Positions 35,425-48,400 of a DNA stretch of 64,000 nucleotides are shown piece after piece (within the stretch, counting starts at the first letter, position 1; the number at the start of each line of letters is the position of its first letter). The position numbers and the translations under genes were made by a program. Origin of the DNA: Oscarella lobularis (Eukaryota; Porifera; Homoscleromorpha; Homosclerophorida; Oscarellidae); assembly GCF_947507565.1 (NCBI RefSeq), contig NC_089178.1, forward strand, positions 1,922,001 to 1,986,000, read 5' to 3'. The notes under the pieces were generated by a model that ran no database searches, had not been told where the DNA came from, and was given only the letters and a program-made list of their open reading frames with translations.

Positions 35425-38400
35425 ATGCTAGGTCGTCCAATGTTGCAGCGAAGCGTGAGCACTGCTCAAAGACAGTTCAGCATTCGCGAGCCAATCCAGC
35501 CTTTCGTCAGTTCGACATTTCTCGATTTCGAAGAAGAACGCGACTATCTCGTCAAGCGCATATTTCCTCGTCTCGATCAAGCGTGCCACGAGCGCGGCAC
35601 TTATTTCGCGCCGGTCGACCTGCGCTGGGGCATCAGCGAATCGCAGTCGTCGAACGGTCACGTGCTTCGTCTTTGTCTCGACTACATAAGGAAATCGTCG
35701 CCTTATTTCATCTGTCTCCTCGGCGAGCACTACGGCTCCCATCTCGCCCCCGACACGCCCACCGATCACCCGTCCGTCGAATGGTACGAACGTAACGTGC
35801 GCACGGCAGCGACGCACGGCTTCGCTTGGGTCGCTCGCGACGAAAATCGGTTCAAGAGCATCACCGAGCTCGAAGTGCTGCAGGCCGTCGACGTCACGGA
35901 AAGCGGCGGTCACGCCTTCTTTTATTTTCGACACCCGGATGCAATTGAACGGCAATTGACGGCGATCATTGACGACGACGAACGCGAGCGGCAACGGCGA
36001 ATATTCGGCGCCGACAGCGAGTTTGCTGCACGGCAAATGGCTGCTCTGAAAATGAAAATCATCGAAATGAATATGAACGTCAAATATTTTGAAACAACCG
36101 AAGAATTGGGCCGATTAGTGTTGGACGACTGGCTCGACGTCATCGACGTCGAATATCCGAGCCTGCTTGATGACGGTAACAACGTTGACGGCGACGTCTA
36201 TGTCGCCAACGATCAATACCAATTGGAACTATTTCGCGAGTGGGCCTTGCACGAGTCGTTCGCCGAGACGCGTCGACGCGCTTTCGTTCAAACGAAAGAA
36301 ATCGAGCGAATTCACAACGTCTTGTCAGAACGGGTTCGTGACGTTTGTTTCGCTGGCGACAACGACGATGACGACGACAACGACGAGACGACCGTTGCCG
36401 ACGGACGGCGCCAGCTCATCGTTCTCGTCGGCGAACGGGGCAGCGGAAAGACGTCCGTCGCGGCGAATTGGATTCGCAACGTCGATCTGCCGAACGTCGC
36501 GACGGTCGCTCACTACGTCGGCGGGAGCGCCGGAAGCTCGGACGTCGTGCGATTCATGCGATATTGCACGGCGGAAATTCAACGTTTTTTCACCGGATCG
36601 TCGTCGCAGTACGGCGGCGAGTCGAGCGCGAGCGATTTAAATAGCGCGTATCAGGCGTTCGTTCGCGCTCTTCGCCTCGGACCCGTTGTCGTCGTCGTTG
36701 ACGGCGTCGAGGAGATGACGAGCGGCGTCAAGTCGTCTGAATTGGCGTGGCTGCCCGAGCCCATTCCCAGTCAATGCACATTCGTCGTCACCGTCTCGCT
36801 TGATCATTCCCTACTTGACGATCTGAAACGGCGTTCCGGCGGCGCGCTCGTCGTTGAGATTCCGCCCTTGCAGACAGTCGAAGCGAAGCAGATGATCATC
36901 GAGCGTCACCTGTCGATGCACAGAAAAAACCTCGCCGTGGAGCAGTACGAAAAAATCGCCAATTGCCCGCTGAGCGACAAGCCGATTTTTCTCGCCGCGT
37001 TGGCAAATGAAATGCGCCTTTTCGGTCAGTATCGCGACATTGACCGTCACCTGGATTACTTCCTCGAATCGACGAGCACGCAGGATCTCTGGTTGCGCAT
37101 CATTCGACGCTGGTGTCAGGACTACGGATGGTCTCTCGATTCGAACGCGTCGTCGTCGTCGTCTTCGTGGGTCGTCGATGCTCTTCGATTGGTCGCCGCC
37201 TCGCGACAAGGTCTCACCGAGCCCGAATTGCTCGTCATTCTGAAACGCCACGTCGGTTATAGGGAGAAGCGCGAAGTAACGTCGGCTCACTTCGCTCTTC
37301 TCCGCTCCGCCGTCACCGACGCCCTATTCGTGCGACCGGGCGGCATGCTCAACTTCTTTCATCGTCACTTGCGCGACGCGGTTGTAAACGACGACGAGAA
37401 TTGGTCTCTCAGATCCTATCACAAGTATCTCGTCGATTATTTCTCCGAAATGCCGCACGACTCGCCTCGACGCGTCGAGGAGTTGCCGTGGCAATTGTGC
37501 GCAATCGACGACATGGACGCGCTGCTTCAAGTCGTCGCCGAACCGGCGACGTTTCTCGCGCTTTCCGTCGATCTCGGCGTCAATCATAGGAAACTCGATT
37601 TTCTTCACTACTGGCAGCTCTTGAATCGGGCCGGTCACGACGTGAGCGACACGTATAAGCGGATGCTCGAGACGCAGCGATCTCGTCTGCAGCAACTGCC
37701 GCCGCCTGATAGTGACGGGTACGAAAGATTGGCGAAAACCGGGCAAGCCGTCGGACAATTTCTCGCCGAACGACACAAATTCGACGATGCGCTCGTTGTA
37801 CTTCAAGCCGCTCTGCATGACTCGGAGTCGTGCGGCAGTAGCAAGCAAAACGACGTTCTTTTGACGGAAATCCAAGCGAGTATCGCTCATCGCTACTTGT
37901 ACAAACTGGAGACGAACGAGGCAGAAAAGTGGTATCGTTTGGCGTTGGAGACGATCAGCAAAGTCGTCGATCGGACGAAACGAGAGCACGAACTGCAGGG
38001 AAGCATTTTGAACGAACTCGGTCAGTTGTGCGCTCGCGCTCTAGGCACGTCGAGACTTGACGACGCGCAGCAGTATCTCGACGATGCGCGAGATTGCATG
38101 AAGAAGGCCGGTTCGACGCCGGGAATTGCGACGAACGACTACAACATGGGAATCCTGCTGCTGAATAGAAAGCTGAATGGGCAAGCGGAACAGCACCTGC
38201 GTCGCGCTCTCGAGACGAGAGAGCGCTGGTACGGGCAGAGGCATCCGCACGTTGCCGACACTCTCAACCAATTGGCCGGGCTCATCGTCCGACGAAACTT
38301 CTACCAACGAGATGCGACGAGGAATCGCGAAGCGATGGGGATGTATGAAAGAGCGTTGGAAATTCGCGAGCAGCACTTGGGAAAAGGGCATCTCCTCGTT

Positions 38401-38994
38401 GCAACCACGCTGTTTCACATGGGGAAATTGTTTGGGCAGGACGAGGAGTCGAAGGAGAAAGCCCTTATCTGTTTTAAGAGAGCTTTGGAGATTCGTGCCG
38501 AGGCTCTGGGCGAGTCTCACTTGCTCACGACTGCCGTCGCTCGAACGATTAACAATTTGGAAGCGGGTAAATTGTCCGCTCCTCCCAAGAGTCGTCATCA
38601 ATCGAAGGACGGCGGCGAGGTAGGCGACGGCGACCAATGGCAAGTCGTTGGAAAGGGAAAGCGAGGAGTCCAAGGTCGTAGAGGAAGCGAGCCGTTTGAT
38701 CACAGTCGATCAAACCAGTCTTCTTCCAAGCAGCCAGTTGGTCGATTGAGTCTTCCAGATGCATGGAAGCCATTGCCGCAGATTTCTGTGAAACAGATGA
38801 CTGACGTTAAAGAGTCGGTTGACGAGAAAGCAGCATTAACTGGCGTTGAGACGAAGTCGCAGCCGTCTTCTGATGCCAAACCTTTACCAGTTACCGCGGG
38901 ACGCGGACGAGGAAGAGGAAGAGGGAGTGGACGGGGACGGGGACGGGGACGGGGGAAAGCAGCAGAGACACCTTCAATCCCAGGGAAAATGTGA
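35425..38994 (+). CDS. DUF4062-STAND NTPase-TPR protein (nephrocystin-3/TTC41-like) with RG-rich tail
   Basis: A single 1189-codon exon. Residues about 28-170 are a DUF4062 module: PFVSSTFLDFEEERDYLVKR, then PVDLRWGISE and ICLLGEHYG, a TIR-like fold common in NPHP3 and NLR-like proteins. The NTPase has Walker A LVGERGSGKTS (about residue 335) and Walker B VVVVVDGVEEM (about 422). A winged-helix region follows, then tandem kinesin-light-chain type TPRs at about 740-1055 (for example AEQHLRRALETRERWYGQRHPHVADTLNQLA). The tail is polar and ends in repeated GRGRGRG before PSIPGKM, suggesting RNA binding. Family members act as signalling scaffolds or in cilia; which applies here is unknown. No introns and high CpG content contrast with its intron-rich neighbours. 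Confidence 0.85.
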   Translation: MLGRPMLQRSVSTAQRQFSIREPIQPFVSSTFLDFEEERDYLVKRIFPRLDQACHERGTYFAPVDLRWGISESQSSNGHVLRLCLDYIRKSSPYFICLLGEHYGSHLAPDTPTDHPSVEWYERNVRTAATHGFAWVARDENRFKSITELEVLQAVDVTESGGHAFFYFRHPDAIERQLTAIIDDDERERQRRIFGADSEFAARQMAALKMKIIEMNMNVKYFETTEELGRLVLDDWLDVIDVEYPSLLDDGNNVDGDVYVANDQYQLELFREWALHESFAETRRRAFVQTKEIERIHNVLSERVRDVCFAGDNDDDDDNDETTVADGRRQLIVLVGERGSGKTSVAANWIRNVDLPNVATVAHYVGGSAGSSDVVRFMRYCTAEIQRFFTGSSSQYGGESSASDLNSAYQAFVRALRLGPVVVVVDGVEEMTSGVKSSELAWLPEPIPSQCTFVVTVSLDHSLLDDLKRRSGGALVVEIPPLQTVEAKQMIIERHLSMHRKNLAVEQYEKIANCPLSDKPIFLAALANEMRLFGQYRDIDRHLDYFLESTSTQDLWLRIIRRWCQDYGWSLDSNASSSSSSWVVDALRLVAASRQGLTEPELLVILKRHVGYREKREVTSAHFALLRSAVTDALFVRPGGMLNFFHRHLRDAVVNDDENWSLRSYHKYLVDYFSEMPHDSPRRVEELPWQLCAIDDMDALLQVVAEPATFLALSVDLGVNHRKLDFLHYWQLLNRAGHDVSDTYKRMLETQRSRLQQLPPPDSDGYERLAKTGQAVGQFLAERHKFDDALVVLQAALHDSESCGSSKQNDVLLTEIQASIAHRYLYKLETNEAEKWYRLALETISKVVDRTKREHELQGSILNELGQLCARALGTSRLDDAQQYLDDARDCMKKAGSTPGIATNDYNMGILLLNRKLNGQAEQHLRRALETRERWYGQRHPHVADTLNQLAGLIVRRNFYQRDATRNREAMGMYERALEIREQHLGKGHLLVATTLFHMGKLFGQDEESKEKALICFKRALEIRAEALGESHLLTTAVARTINNLEAGKLSAPPKSRHQSKDGGEVGDGDQWQVVGKGKRGVQGRRGSEPFDHSRSNQSSSKQPVGRLSLPDAWKPLPQISVKQMTDVKESVDEKAALTGVETKSQPSSDAKPLPVTAGRGRGRGRGSGRGRGRGRGKAAETPSIPGKM

Positions 38995-39040
38995 TAAGGC
39001 TGCCGCTGACTCAACTAACGACAATGTACAACTACAAAAG

Positions 39041-39240
39041 NNNNNNNNNNNNNNNNNNNNNNNNNNNNNNNNNNNNNNNNNNNNNNNNNNNNNNNNNNNN
39101 NNNNNNNNNNNNNNNNNNNNNNNNNNNNNNNNNNNNNNNNNNNNNNNNNNNNNNNNNNNNNNNNNNNNNNNNNNNNNNNNNNNNNNNNNNNNNNNNNNNN
39201 NNNNNNNNNNNNNNNNNNNNNNNNNNNNNNNNNNNNNNNN
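39041..39240. other. Assembly gap (200 N)
   Basis: Exactly 200 N. The 16 bases before it (39025-39040, TGTACAACTACAAAAG) are identical to the 16 bases after it (39241-39256). Confidence 0.99.
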
Positions 39241-39444
39241 TGTACAACTACAAAAGAACCGGTTTTCTATCGTTTCTTACAATACTTTTCGCTCACTGCT
39301 ATATGGCTAGCATCTTGCTTTTTTACTTTTTGTTTTCCTAAAGAGACGATTGTTTTAAATTTAGTAGTTGTGCATTTAGGAACCGGTATTAGGCGTGTAT
39401 GCTGCCTACTACTACTGGTACTGTAGTAGACTTGGGTAGGTGCA

Positions 39445-42400
39445 TCATCTTACCCTAGACGGCGTAGTGGCAAATGCAGTGTCCTCGCCACTGTCAAAAT
39501 CATCCGAACTGCTGAGGTACGTTTCAACAGTAAGCGGCTCTCTGGTCGGCGGCACGCGAGGCGGCTCGATGCGACTGGCAATTTCGGCGAGATCCGTAAA
39601 GGAAGATGCAGACGTCAGTGACTGCAAAAGAAAGTAGATACCAGAAATGGACAATAACGTCAAAGCCAGACCGGTTTTTGCGGCGAGCGTCCAAGAGGAT
39701 TATTCGTTTCTCGTTCCATCCAGGCGTGGAAAGAAGTGCGGCTTTTGTTCCATCCCGCTGTAATCGCCTTACCATGATGAAATCCCACCTCCTACACACG
39801 TACATTTACCTAGTTCTAGCAAACCCAGATTACTATAACCGACTTCTATTTCATTGTATTTTCCAAACGCCAGTGTCTTGAATTTGTCGATAGGAGGACG
39901 AATATACTCGCAGCAGGTCATCTTCTTAACGTCTTCCAACTGCCGGACGCACGAGACGTACGCCAACCGAGCCTGAATCTCGGCCATATTTGGAACCTGA
40001 ACAAGCTACAGTTGAGAGAACAGTGTCCAAGCTACATGTCAATACCTTCACTGGCTTCGAAAAAGGGTTGTATTTTTTAAATAATAACCACCAACCAGAC
40101 AACGTGTCTCCGTAGTTCGTAAAATCCGTATCATCAACAGCGCCAACATCGATAGCAATCATATGCTTAGCTCCCATAGAGTGCATTATATCAGCTAATA
40201 CAAACCAGCGAGTCTCGCTTATAATTGCCGCCCGTCTGCCCTTCTACCTGGAACGTTATTGACGTAGCCGCCATCCAATAAGAGATGGCCATCCTCGGGA
40301 TCGCACAGTGGCGGCATGTAGCCAGCGAGCGACATGCTAGCACGAACATACGGCCAAATTTGTCCTTTTATAGATAGAAACGATATTTATCAGTACACAG
40401 CGCGTTTCAATCAATGTTTTTTAGGCCCCTCTATGCATTATATCTCGTACGTTCTCAGCGATACGAACGATAAGGAGGCAGTGGGGTCACAACTAAAGAT
40501 TATTTCACCGGAGACAAGAGAGTGGGACCGTTTGCTGGGGTTACTTACGAACGGTACGTATAACATACCAGATTGATGCACTCGAACGTTCGACACTGTT
40601 ACATCGGTTGTCACGCAAAAGTAAGGTAACCAGAGGTCCTAACAAATTTTGTTTGAATTAGTTAGTAAACGACATTGTTCAATGTCACACCTCGATTCTT
40701 TTTTCTCCGAACACTTCTTTGATGCCTCGATTCATGAAACTTCCTAACAAACCATTATCTTAAACCAAAGCTTTTTTGACGTAATTACCAGAAAACATTG
40801 ATGTCACGGGATAGGTCAAATCCAAAACTTTGTCCAACAGGCCAGACATACCCTAAAGAAACGTTGTGGAAACGGTTTGATAACTTAGAAAGTTTCATCT
40901 AACCTTTGCCCATTTTTTCGCCTTTGTTCGCACCGTTTCAATGTCCTGATTCTCGCAGTACAGTGCACCGATAAAAGCTCCGATACTCGTGCCCCCGACG
41001 ATATCAAAGGGTATCTTCAACTCGTCAAAAACCTGAAGTAGTCCCAGCTGAGCCATACCCCTTACGAAGACCCATCACTCGATTTTCAACAGAAATCCCC
41101 AAGTCGCTCTTACTTGGCACCTCCACCACCCAAAACAAGCCCGATTGATGTGCCAGTAAGCCTTCTGGCCAGTCGTGCAAAATCTGATCGTCTTTATATA
41201 GAGGGAATAAATTTGACTAGAAGAAACCTATTTCGGCACACTAACTGGTCAATTAACGAAGCTTTCTTTGCCTAAACATTTCAATACACAGTGACACGAA
41301 AATTTCATCCCACCCGATTCCTTACAGGAAACGACGTTTCAAGAAAAACGCTATCGGGACACCGAATCTACGAAAGAGACGTCGTCGACTAGTCTGGTAT
41401 GCCTTCAATTAATGTCAATGTACGTGGTGATGAGCGGAGCACCATCCACGTGCAGAGAGCCACTCTACGGTGCCCGACGGCGATGCACTGTTCATTCTAT
41501 GAAGCAGGACGAGCTCCTTTTGAGCACGTACAGACACTACCTCGAGTTGTTTCTCAATCTACAGAGAAAATTCGTTTATGGACTACGACAAAATCTGCCG
41601 ATATACCTCGCCCAAAGCCGGGTCATTTTCGCCCAAGCCGACAATAAGAATGCAGTCTGCCTATAGAAGCGGAAGGAGTGATATACAAAGCACTGGATAA
41701 TCTCTTTGACAGCGCTTGCCTGTCGTATGCATCTCTGGGTCCAAGGAGACATATCATAGTCGGCCTGGTAGAGAACTATTCGATTCGTGTCCTCCTGTTG
41801 TCCTAGCCAACTGATGAGACGGTAGTCGTGAATACTCTCAAAATTGGTAGCTCCGAACGCTTGGCAGACGACGTCCGTAGTCAGACGAATTGACGATCCT
41901 GCAAATGGATGGATATACAGTAACGCTTTCCTCGTCTAAATTTGGGAAATCTAACCTATTGTCTTGATTGCTTCTCTCAATTTCTCCGTGAAACCGTTCA
42001 AAGGAACGTCGTTCGAGACGGGAATGATAGCTACAGTAGAAAGATTGCTTCCCTGAGGACGGTCGCCCAAAATAGGTGAAGTGCCGCTTTGATGATGACC
42101 GAGTAGCCGATTTCCGAGCAAGTGAATCAAATGAGCAACGACCTAACATAAAAGAATGCCCTCTTCTCTCTCTCGTCGTTAAGATTTTCATACCTGAGGA
42201 TGCTTGTGCTTAATCGTATTCATCAATCCATCAGAAATTTGAGCCAACTCCGTGTCTCTGACGGCATGAACTGTAGTCGAACGCACGGCATGCGAGAGCA
42301 ACTCTACCTACTAGAGCATGCCAGAACAAAAACGACTGCGTTACAAGAAAAACGAACCACTCCGATGGTGTCGCCTCTTCCGTACTCCGCCACTATTTCT

Positions 42401-45400
42401 TTCTCGCCCGTCTCCTTTCGGACGACACTTCGAAGTCGCCCGCTCAGTAGAATATTGCACGTGGTCGGCTGGTCTCCTTGTCTACACGAAAGTAGAACGC
42501 TCAAGAGGAGCAGAAGTGAAGGATGATCCTACTTGTAGAGAGCTTTTCCCGCAAGAAGCTGCGTCCAATCTAGAGCGAAATCGATTTGTCTAACGAATGC
42601 TGCAATCTTTTGTATGAATCCGTGCGCGACGGGTAGAATGGAACGAGGGTAGATTCGCATTAGGCTACACGAAAAAACAACAACACCGCGTTCGAACATA
42701 AGAAACATTTGTTAAAGAGTCAACCTGTAAAAGGCGGCTTTGCTTATGATCAGCAAGCTCGCTTTCTTCGCAACGCGAATCGAGAAGAAACTGGGCTCTC
42801 CCGTCACGACGGCAAGCTCTCCGGCGAACTCGCCCGATTCAGTATAATACATGTGCCGCTGAAAAAAAAAAAGAAGGATGATCAAACAACCGGCCCCATG
42901 CACTGTGATTGATTCGCTGTGTAAACCTCCGCCGTGTCGCCGACACCGCGCTGAAAGACCTCGAGAACACCAGACAAAACGAAAAGCAACGAAACATCCT
43001 AAAAAAGAAATTAATCTTCGGATATCATTAGCTGAGGGGCAAAGTCTGCATAGTTCGCAAAATTAGACAAAACGACACAGGGGCCCCTGATGAATTCTAG
43101 AGTACTGTTCGATACTATGTATTTTACCGTGCTTCCTTCCATCGTCAGGTAGGTTTTTGGTGGCAGAAAGGAACGCGAACACAAGCCAAAAAGCAATTTC
43201 GCATCCTATCCAATCGAACCAAACGAATTATAGCTAAGCTCTGTCTCTGTCTCTGTCTGACCTTTTCTTGTAAATCAAGAGCGTGAGCTAACTTTCCAAT
43301 AGCCTTTACCATAGCAGGATCGCTTTGACTGTCGTCAGAGGTATTGAAGCCAACATCATCCTTCTTTACGTCTTCCCCTTCGTTTTTTCCACCTAGACCC
43401 TCAAGTTGAAAGATGCCGGACGAAGATGCGGTTCTCTTCTTTCGCAAGCCCGCCTTTTCGTAGGCCAGTTCGAAGTCGGAGCCGGAATCGGCCGTCAATT
43501 TGACGTCAGAATGGCTAAAAGGTCGATTTTGAACGTCGACCAAATTGCCGTCGCGACCCATGTCGCTCATTCGATCGGGAACAGATGACGCCCGTCGAGG
43601 AATGCTGATAGGAGCTGAAGACAGTTGAGAGTCATCGGGTTCTACGAAGAGCGAGGTGTAAAAAAGAAAATAGGCGTGATGACATACCGGCTGTTTTTTC
43701 ATCATCCTCTTTTTCGTCTTCTTCCTCTTTATTCTCTTCTGCCACCTGTTGCGTTTCAACTAAAGTTTCCATTTGCTGCTGGCAAGGCGTTGATGGTAAA
43801 ACAGATGCTTTAGCATCCTGAAATGACAAACGTAAGCTAGTCTTCGGGCCACTGGGCTATCGCCTCACAGAACGAATGAGTTCCGACGTCAGGCCGAGGT
43901 ATTTGTGAAGAGTGAGAAACGTGACTCGCTGAAGACGAAGCAATATAATCTAATGCAAACAGCGGAGAATAGGACTCTAGAGACAGCAAAAGTCACATGA
44001 ACCGACAAACCTGAACGAATCGAACAAGCGAATCAGGATACTTGGCAAAAAGTAGCTGAAACGCCTTAGGAGGAAGCCTAAAAGTACAAAAATACTAAGC
44101 ATTTTCAAAACAAAGTCGTCCCTAAATATCGTGCTTCTCTCATATACGCAAATGCATCCCTCAGAATCAAAGATAAGGGGCTGTAATTTATGACAAGAGA
44201 GAAGAGTTGGCCAGGCTCTTGTAATTTCACTGTAATTTATTACAGGAGAGAAGAGTTGGCCAGTCCCTTGTAATTGACTGTAAATTATTACAGGGGGGAG
44301 AAGAGTTGGCCAGTCCCTTGTAATTTTACTGTAATTTATTACAGGAGAGAATAGTTGGCCAGTCCCTTGTAGTTTCCCTGTAATTTATTACAGGAAAGAA
44401 AAGTAGGCCAGTCCCTTGCAATTTTACTGTAACTTATTCAGGGTTCTGCCGAGAATTTTTTCAGTGTGGGAAGAAGGTCTGGAAGGATAGACATAATACG
44501 CAATTTTAAAATGGTCCTAGACAATTTTAAAATCTTGCCTTCGACGATTCATAAAATTGTCTTGGACTATTTTAAAAATTGTCTTGAACCATTATCAAAA
44601 TTGTCTTAGACGATTTTTAAAATTGTCTTGAGACAATTTCTAAAAATATCTTGTGACAATTTTTTAGACAATTTTTATAATCATCTTGGGACAATTTTTA
44701 GATTTGTCTTAGGACAAATGTTAAAATTGTCTTCCTTATCTTCAATTCTTAGGGCCTAAATGTTAAATTGAGGGCCTTATCTTTAATTCTTAGGGCCTAA
44801 ATATTAAATTGAGGACGTTATCTTGGCCTACATATTAAATTGAGGACCTAATCTTTAATTCTTAGGGCCTAATATTTGATTCTTAGGGACTACATATTAA
44901 ATTAAGGGCCTAATCTTTGATTCTTAGGGCCTAAATATTAAAGTGAGGGCCTTATCTTTAATTCTGAGGGACTAAATATTAAGTTGAGGGTCTTATCTTT
45001 AATTCTTAGGAACTAAATATTAAATTGGGGACCTTATCTTGGCCTACAAATGAAATTGAGGGTCTAATCTTTAATTCTTAGGGCCTACATATTAAATTGA
45101 GGGCCTAATTTTTAATTATTAGGGCCTACATACTAAATTGAGAGCATAATCTTTGATTCTGAGGGCCTTAATATTAAATTAAGGCACTCATCTTTAATTC
45201 TTAGAGCCTAAATATTAAATTAAGGGCCTAATCTTTAATTCTTAGGCCCTAAATATTAAATTGAGGGACTAATCTTTAATTCTTAGGCCCTAAATATTAA
45301 ATTGAGGGACTAATCTTTGATTCTTAGAACCTACATATTAAATTCAGGGCCTAATCTTTAATTCTTAGGCCCCAATATTAAATTGAGGGCCTAATCTTTG

Positions 45401-48400
45401 ATTCTTAGAACCTACATATTAAATTCAGGGCCTAATCTTTGATTCTTAGAACCTCCACATTAAATTGAGGGCCTAATCTTTAATTCTCAGGCCCTAAAAA
45501 TTAAATTGAGGGCCTTGTTTATAATTCTAAGGGACTAAATATTAAATTGAGGGCATAATCTTTGATTTGTAGGGCCGAAATATTAAATTGAGGGCCTAAT
45601 CATTAATCCTTAGGCCCTAAATATTAAATTGAGGACCTAATCTTTGATTCTTAGAACCTACATATTAAATTCAGGGCCTAATCTTTAATTCTTAGAACCT
45701 ACATATTAAATTCAGGGCCTAATCTTTAATTCTTAGAGCCTAAATATTAAATTGAGGGCCTAACCTTTGATTCTTAGGGCCTTAATATTAAATTAAGGCA
45801 CTATCTTTAATTCTTAGAGCCTCAATATTAAATTGAGGGCCTAATCTTTAATTCTTAAGACCTAAATATTAAATTGAGGGCCTTGTTTATAATTCTAAGG
45901 GACTAAATATTAAATTGAAAGCCTAATCTTTGATTCGTAGGGCCTAAATATTAAATTGAGGGCCTAATCATTAATTCTTAGGCCCTAAATATTAAATTGA
46001 GGGACTAATCTTAATTCTTAGACCCTAAATATTAAATTGAGGGCCTAATCTTTGATTCTTAGAACCTACATATTAAATTCAGGGCCTAATCTTTAATTCT
46101 TAGAACCTACATATTAAATTCAGGGCCTAATCTTTGATTCTTAGAATCTCCACATTAAATTGAGGGCCTAATCTTAAATTCTGAGGCCCTAAATATTAAA
46201 TTGAGGACCTAATCTTTGATTCTTAGAACTTACATATTAAATTGAGGGCCTAATCTTTAATTCTTAGGCCCTAATTATTAAATTGAGAGACTAATCTTTG
46301 ATTCTTAGAACCGAAATATTAAATTGAGGGCCTAATCTTAGGCCCTAAATATTAAATTGAGGGCCTAATCTTTGATTCTTAGAACCTACATATTAAATTG
46401 AGGGCCTAATTTTTAATTCTTAGGGCCTACATACTAAATTGAGGGCCTAGTCTTTGATTCTTAGGGCCTTAATATTAAATTAAGGCACTCATCTTTAGTT
46501 CTTAGAGCCTAAATATTAAATTGAGGGCATAATTTTTAATTCTTAGGGCCTACATACTAAATTGAGGGCCTAATCTTTGATTCGTAGGGCCTAAATATTA
46601 AAGTGAGGGCCTTATCTTTAATTCTAAGGGACTAAATATTAAATTGAGGTCCTTATCTTTAATTCTTAGGACTAAATATTAAATTGAGGACCTTATCTTG
46701 GCCTACATATGAAATTGAGGGCCTAATCTTTAATTCTTAGGGCCTACATATTAAATTGAGGGCCTAATTTTTAATTCTTAGGGCCTACATATTAAATTGA
46801 GAGCCTAATCTTTGATTCTTAGGGCCTTAATATTAAATTGAGGCACTCATCTTTAATTCTTAGGACCTAAATATTAAATTGAGGGCCTAATCTTTAATTC
46901 TTAAGACCTAAATATTAAATTGAGGGCCTTATCTTTAATTCTAAGGTACTAAATATTAAATTGAGGGCCTTATCTTTAATTCTTAGGGACTAAATATTAA
47001 ATTGAGGGCCTAATCTTAGGTACTACATATTAAATTGAGGGCCTAATCTTTGATTCTTAGGGACTAAATATTATATTCAGGGCCTTATGTTTAATTCTTC
47101 GGGCCTAAATATTAAATTGAGGGCCTAATCTTTAATTCTTAGAGCCTAAATATTAAATTGAGGGCCTAATCTTTGATTCTTAGGGCCTTAATATTAAATT
47201 AAGGCACTATCTTTAATTCTTAGAGCCTCAATATTAAATTGAGGGCCTAATCTTTAATTCGTAGAACCTACATATTAAATTGAGGGCCTAATCTTTAATT
47301 CTTAAGACCTAAATATTAAATTGAGGGCCTTGTTTATAATTCTAAGGGACTAAATATTAAATTGAGGGCCTAATCTTTGATTCGTAGGGCCTAAATATTA
47401 AACTGAGGGCCTAATCATTAATTCTTAGGCCCTAAATATTAAATGGAGGGACTAATCTTAATTCTTAGGCCCTAAATATTAAATTGAGGGCCTAATCTTT
47501 GATTCTTAGAACCTACATATTAAATTCAGGGCCTAATCTTTGATTCTTAGAATCTCCACATTAAATTGAGGGCCTAATCTTAAATTCTGAGGCCCTAAAT
47601 ATTAAATTGAGGGCCTAATCTTTGATTCTTAAAACTTACATATTAAATTGAGGGCCTAATCTTTAATTCTTAGGCCCTAATTATTAAATTGAGAGACTAA
47701 TCTTTGATTCTTAGAACCGAAATATTAAATTGAGGGCCTAATCTTAGGCCCTAAATATTAAATTGAGGGCCTAATCTTTGATTCTTAGAACCTACATATT
47801 AAATTGAGGGCCTAATTTTTAATTCTTAGGGCCTACATACTAAATTGAGGGCCTAGTCTTTGATTCTTAGGGCCTTAATATTAAATTAAGGCACTCATCT
47901 TTAGTTCTTAGAGCCTAAATATTAAATTGAGGGCATAATTTTTAATTCTTAGGGCCTACATACTAAATTGAGGGCCTAATCTTTGATTCGTAGGGCCTAA
48001 ATATTAAAGTGAGGGCCTTATCTTTAATTCTAAGGGACTAAATATTAAATTGAGGTCCTTATCTTTAATTCTTAGGACTAAATATTAAATTGAGGACCTT
48101 ATCTTGGCCTACATATGAAATTGAGGGCCTAATCTTTAATTCTTAGGGCCTACATATTAAATTGAGGGCCTAATTTTTAATTCTTAGGGCCTACATATTA
48201 AATTGAGAGCCTAATCTTTGATTCTTAGGGCCTTAATATTAAATTGAGGCACTCATCTTTAATTCTTAGGACCTAAATATTAAATTGAGGGCCTAATCTT
48301 TAATTCTTAAGACCTAAATATTAAATTGAGGGCCTTATCTTTAATTCTAAGGTACTAAATATTAAATTGAGGGCCTTATCTTTAATTCTTAGGGACTAAA

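Noticed and set aside
37324-38703. Long minus-strand ORFs of about 220 codons opposite the DUF4062 gene
   Set aside because: High GC and biased codon use in the real frame leave the antisense frames open; no domain is recognisable in them.
38846-39341. Reading frames running across the N gap
   Set aside because: They consist largely of unknown residues and exist only because N is not a stop.
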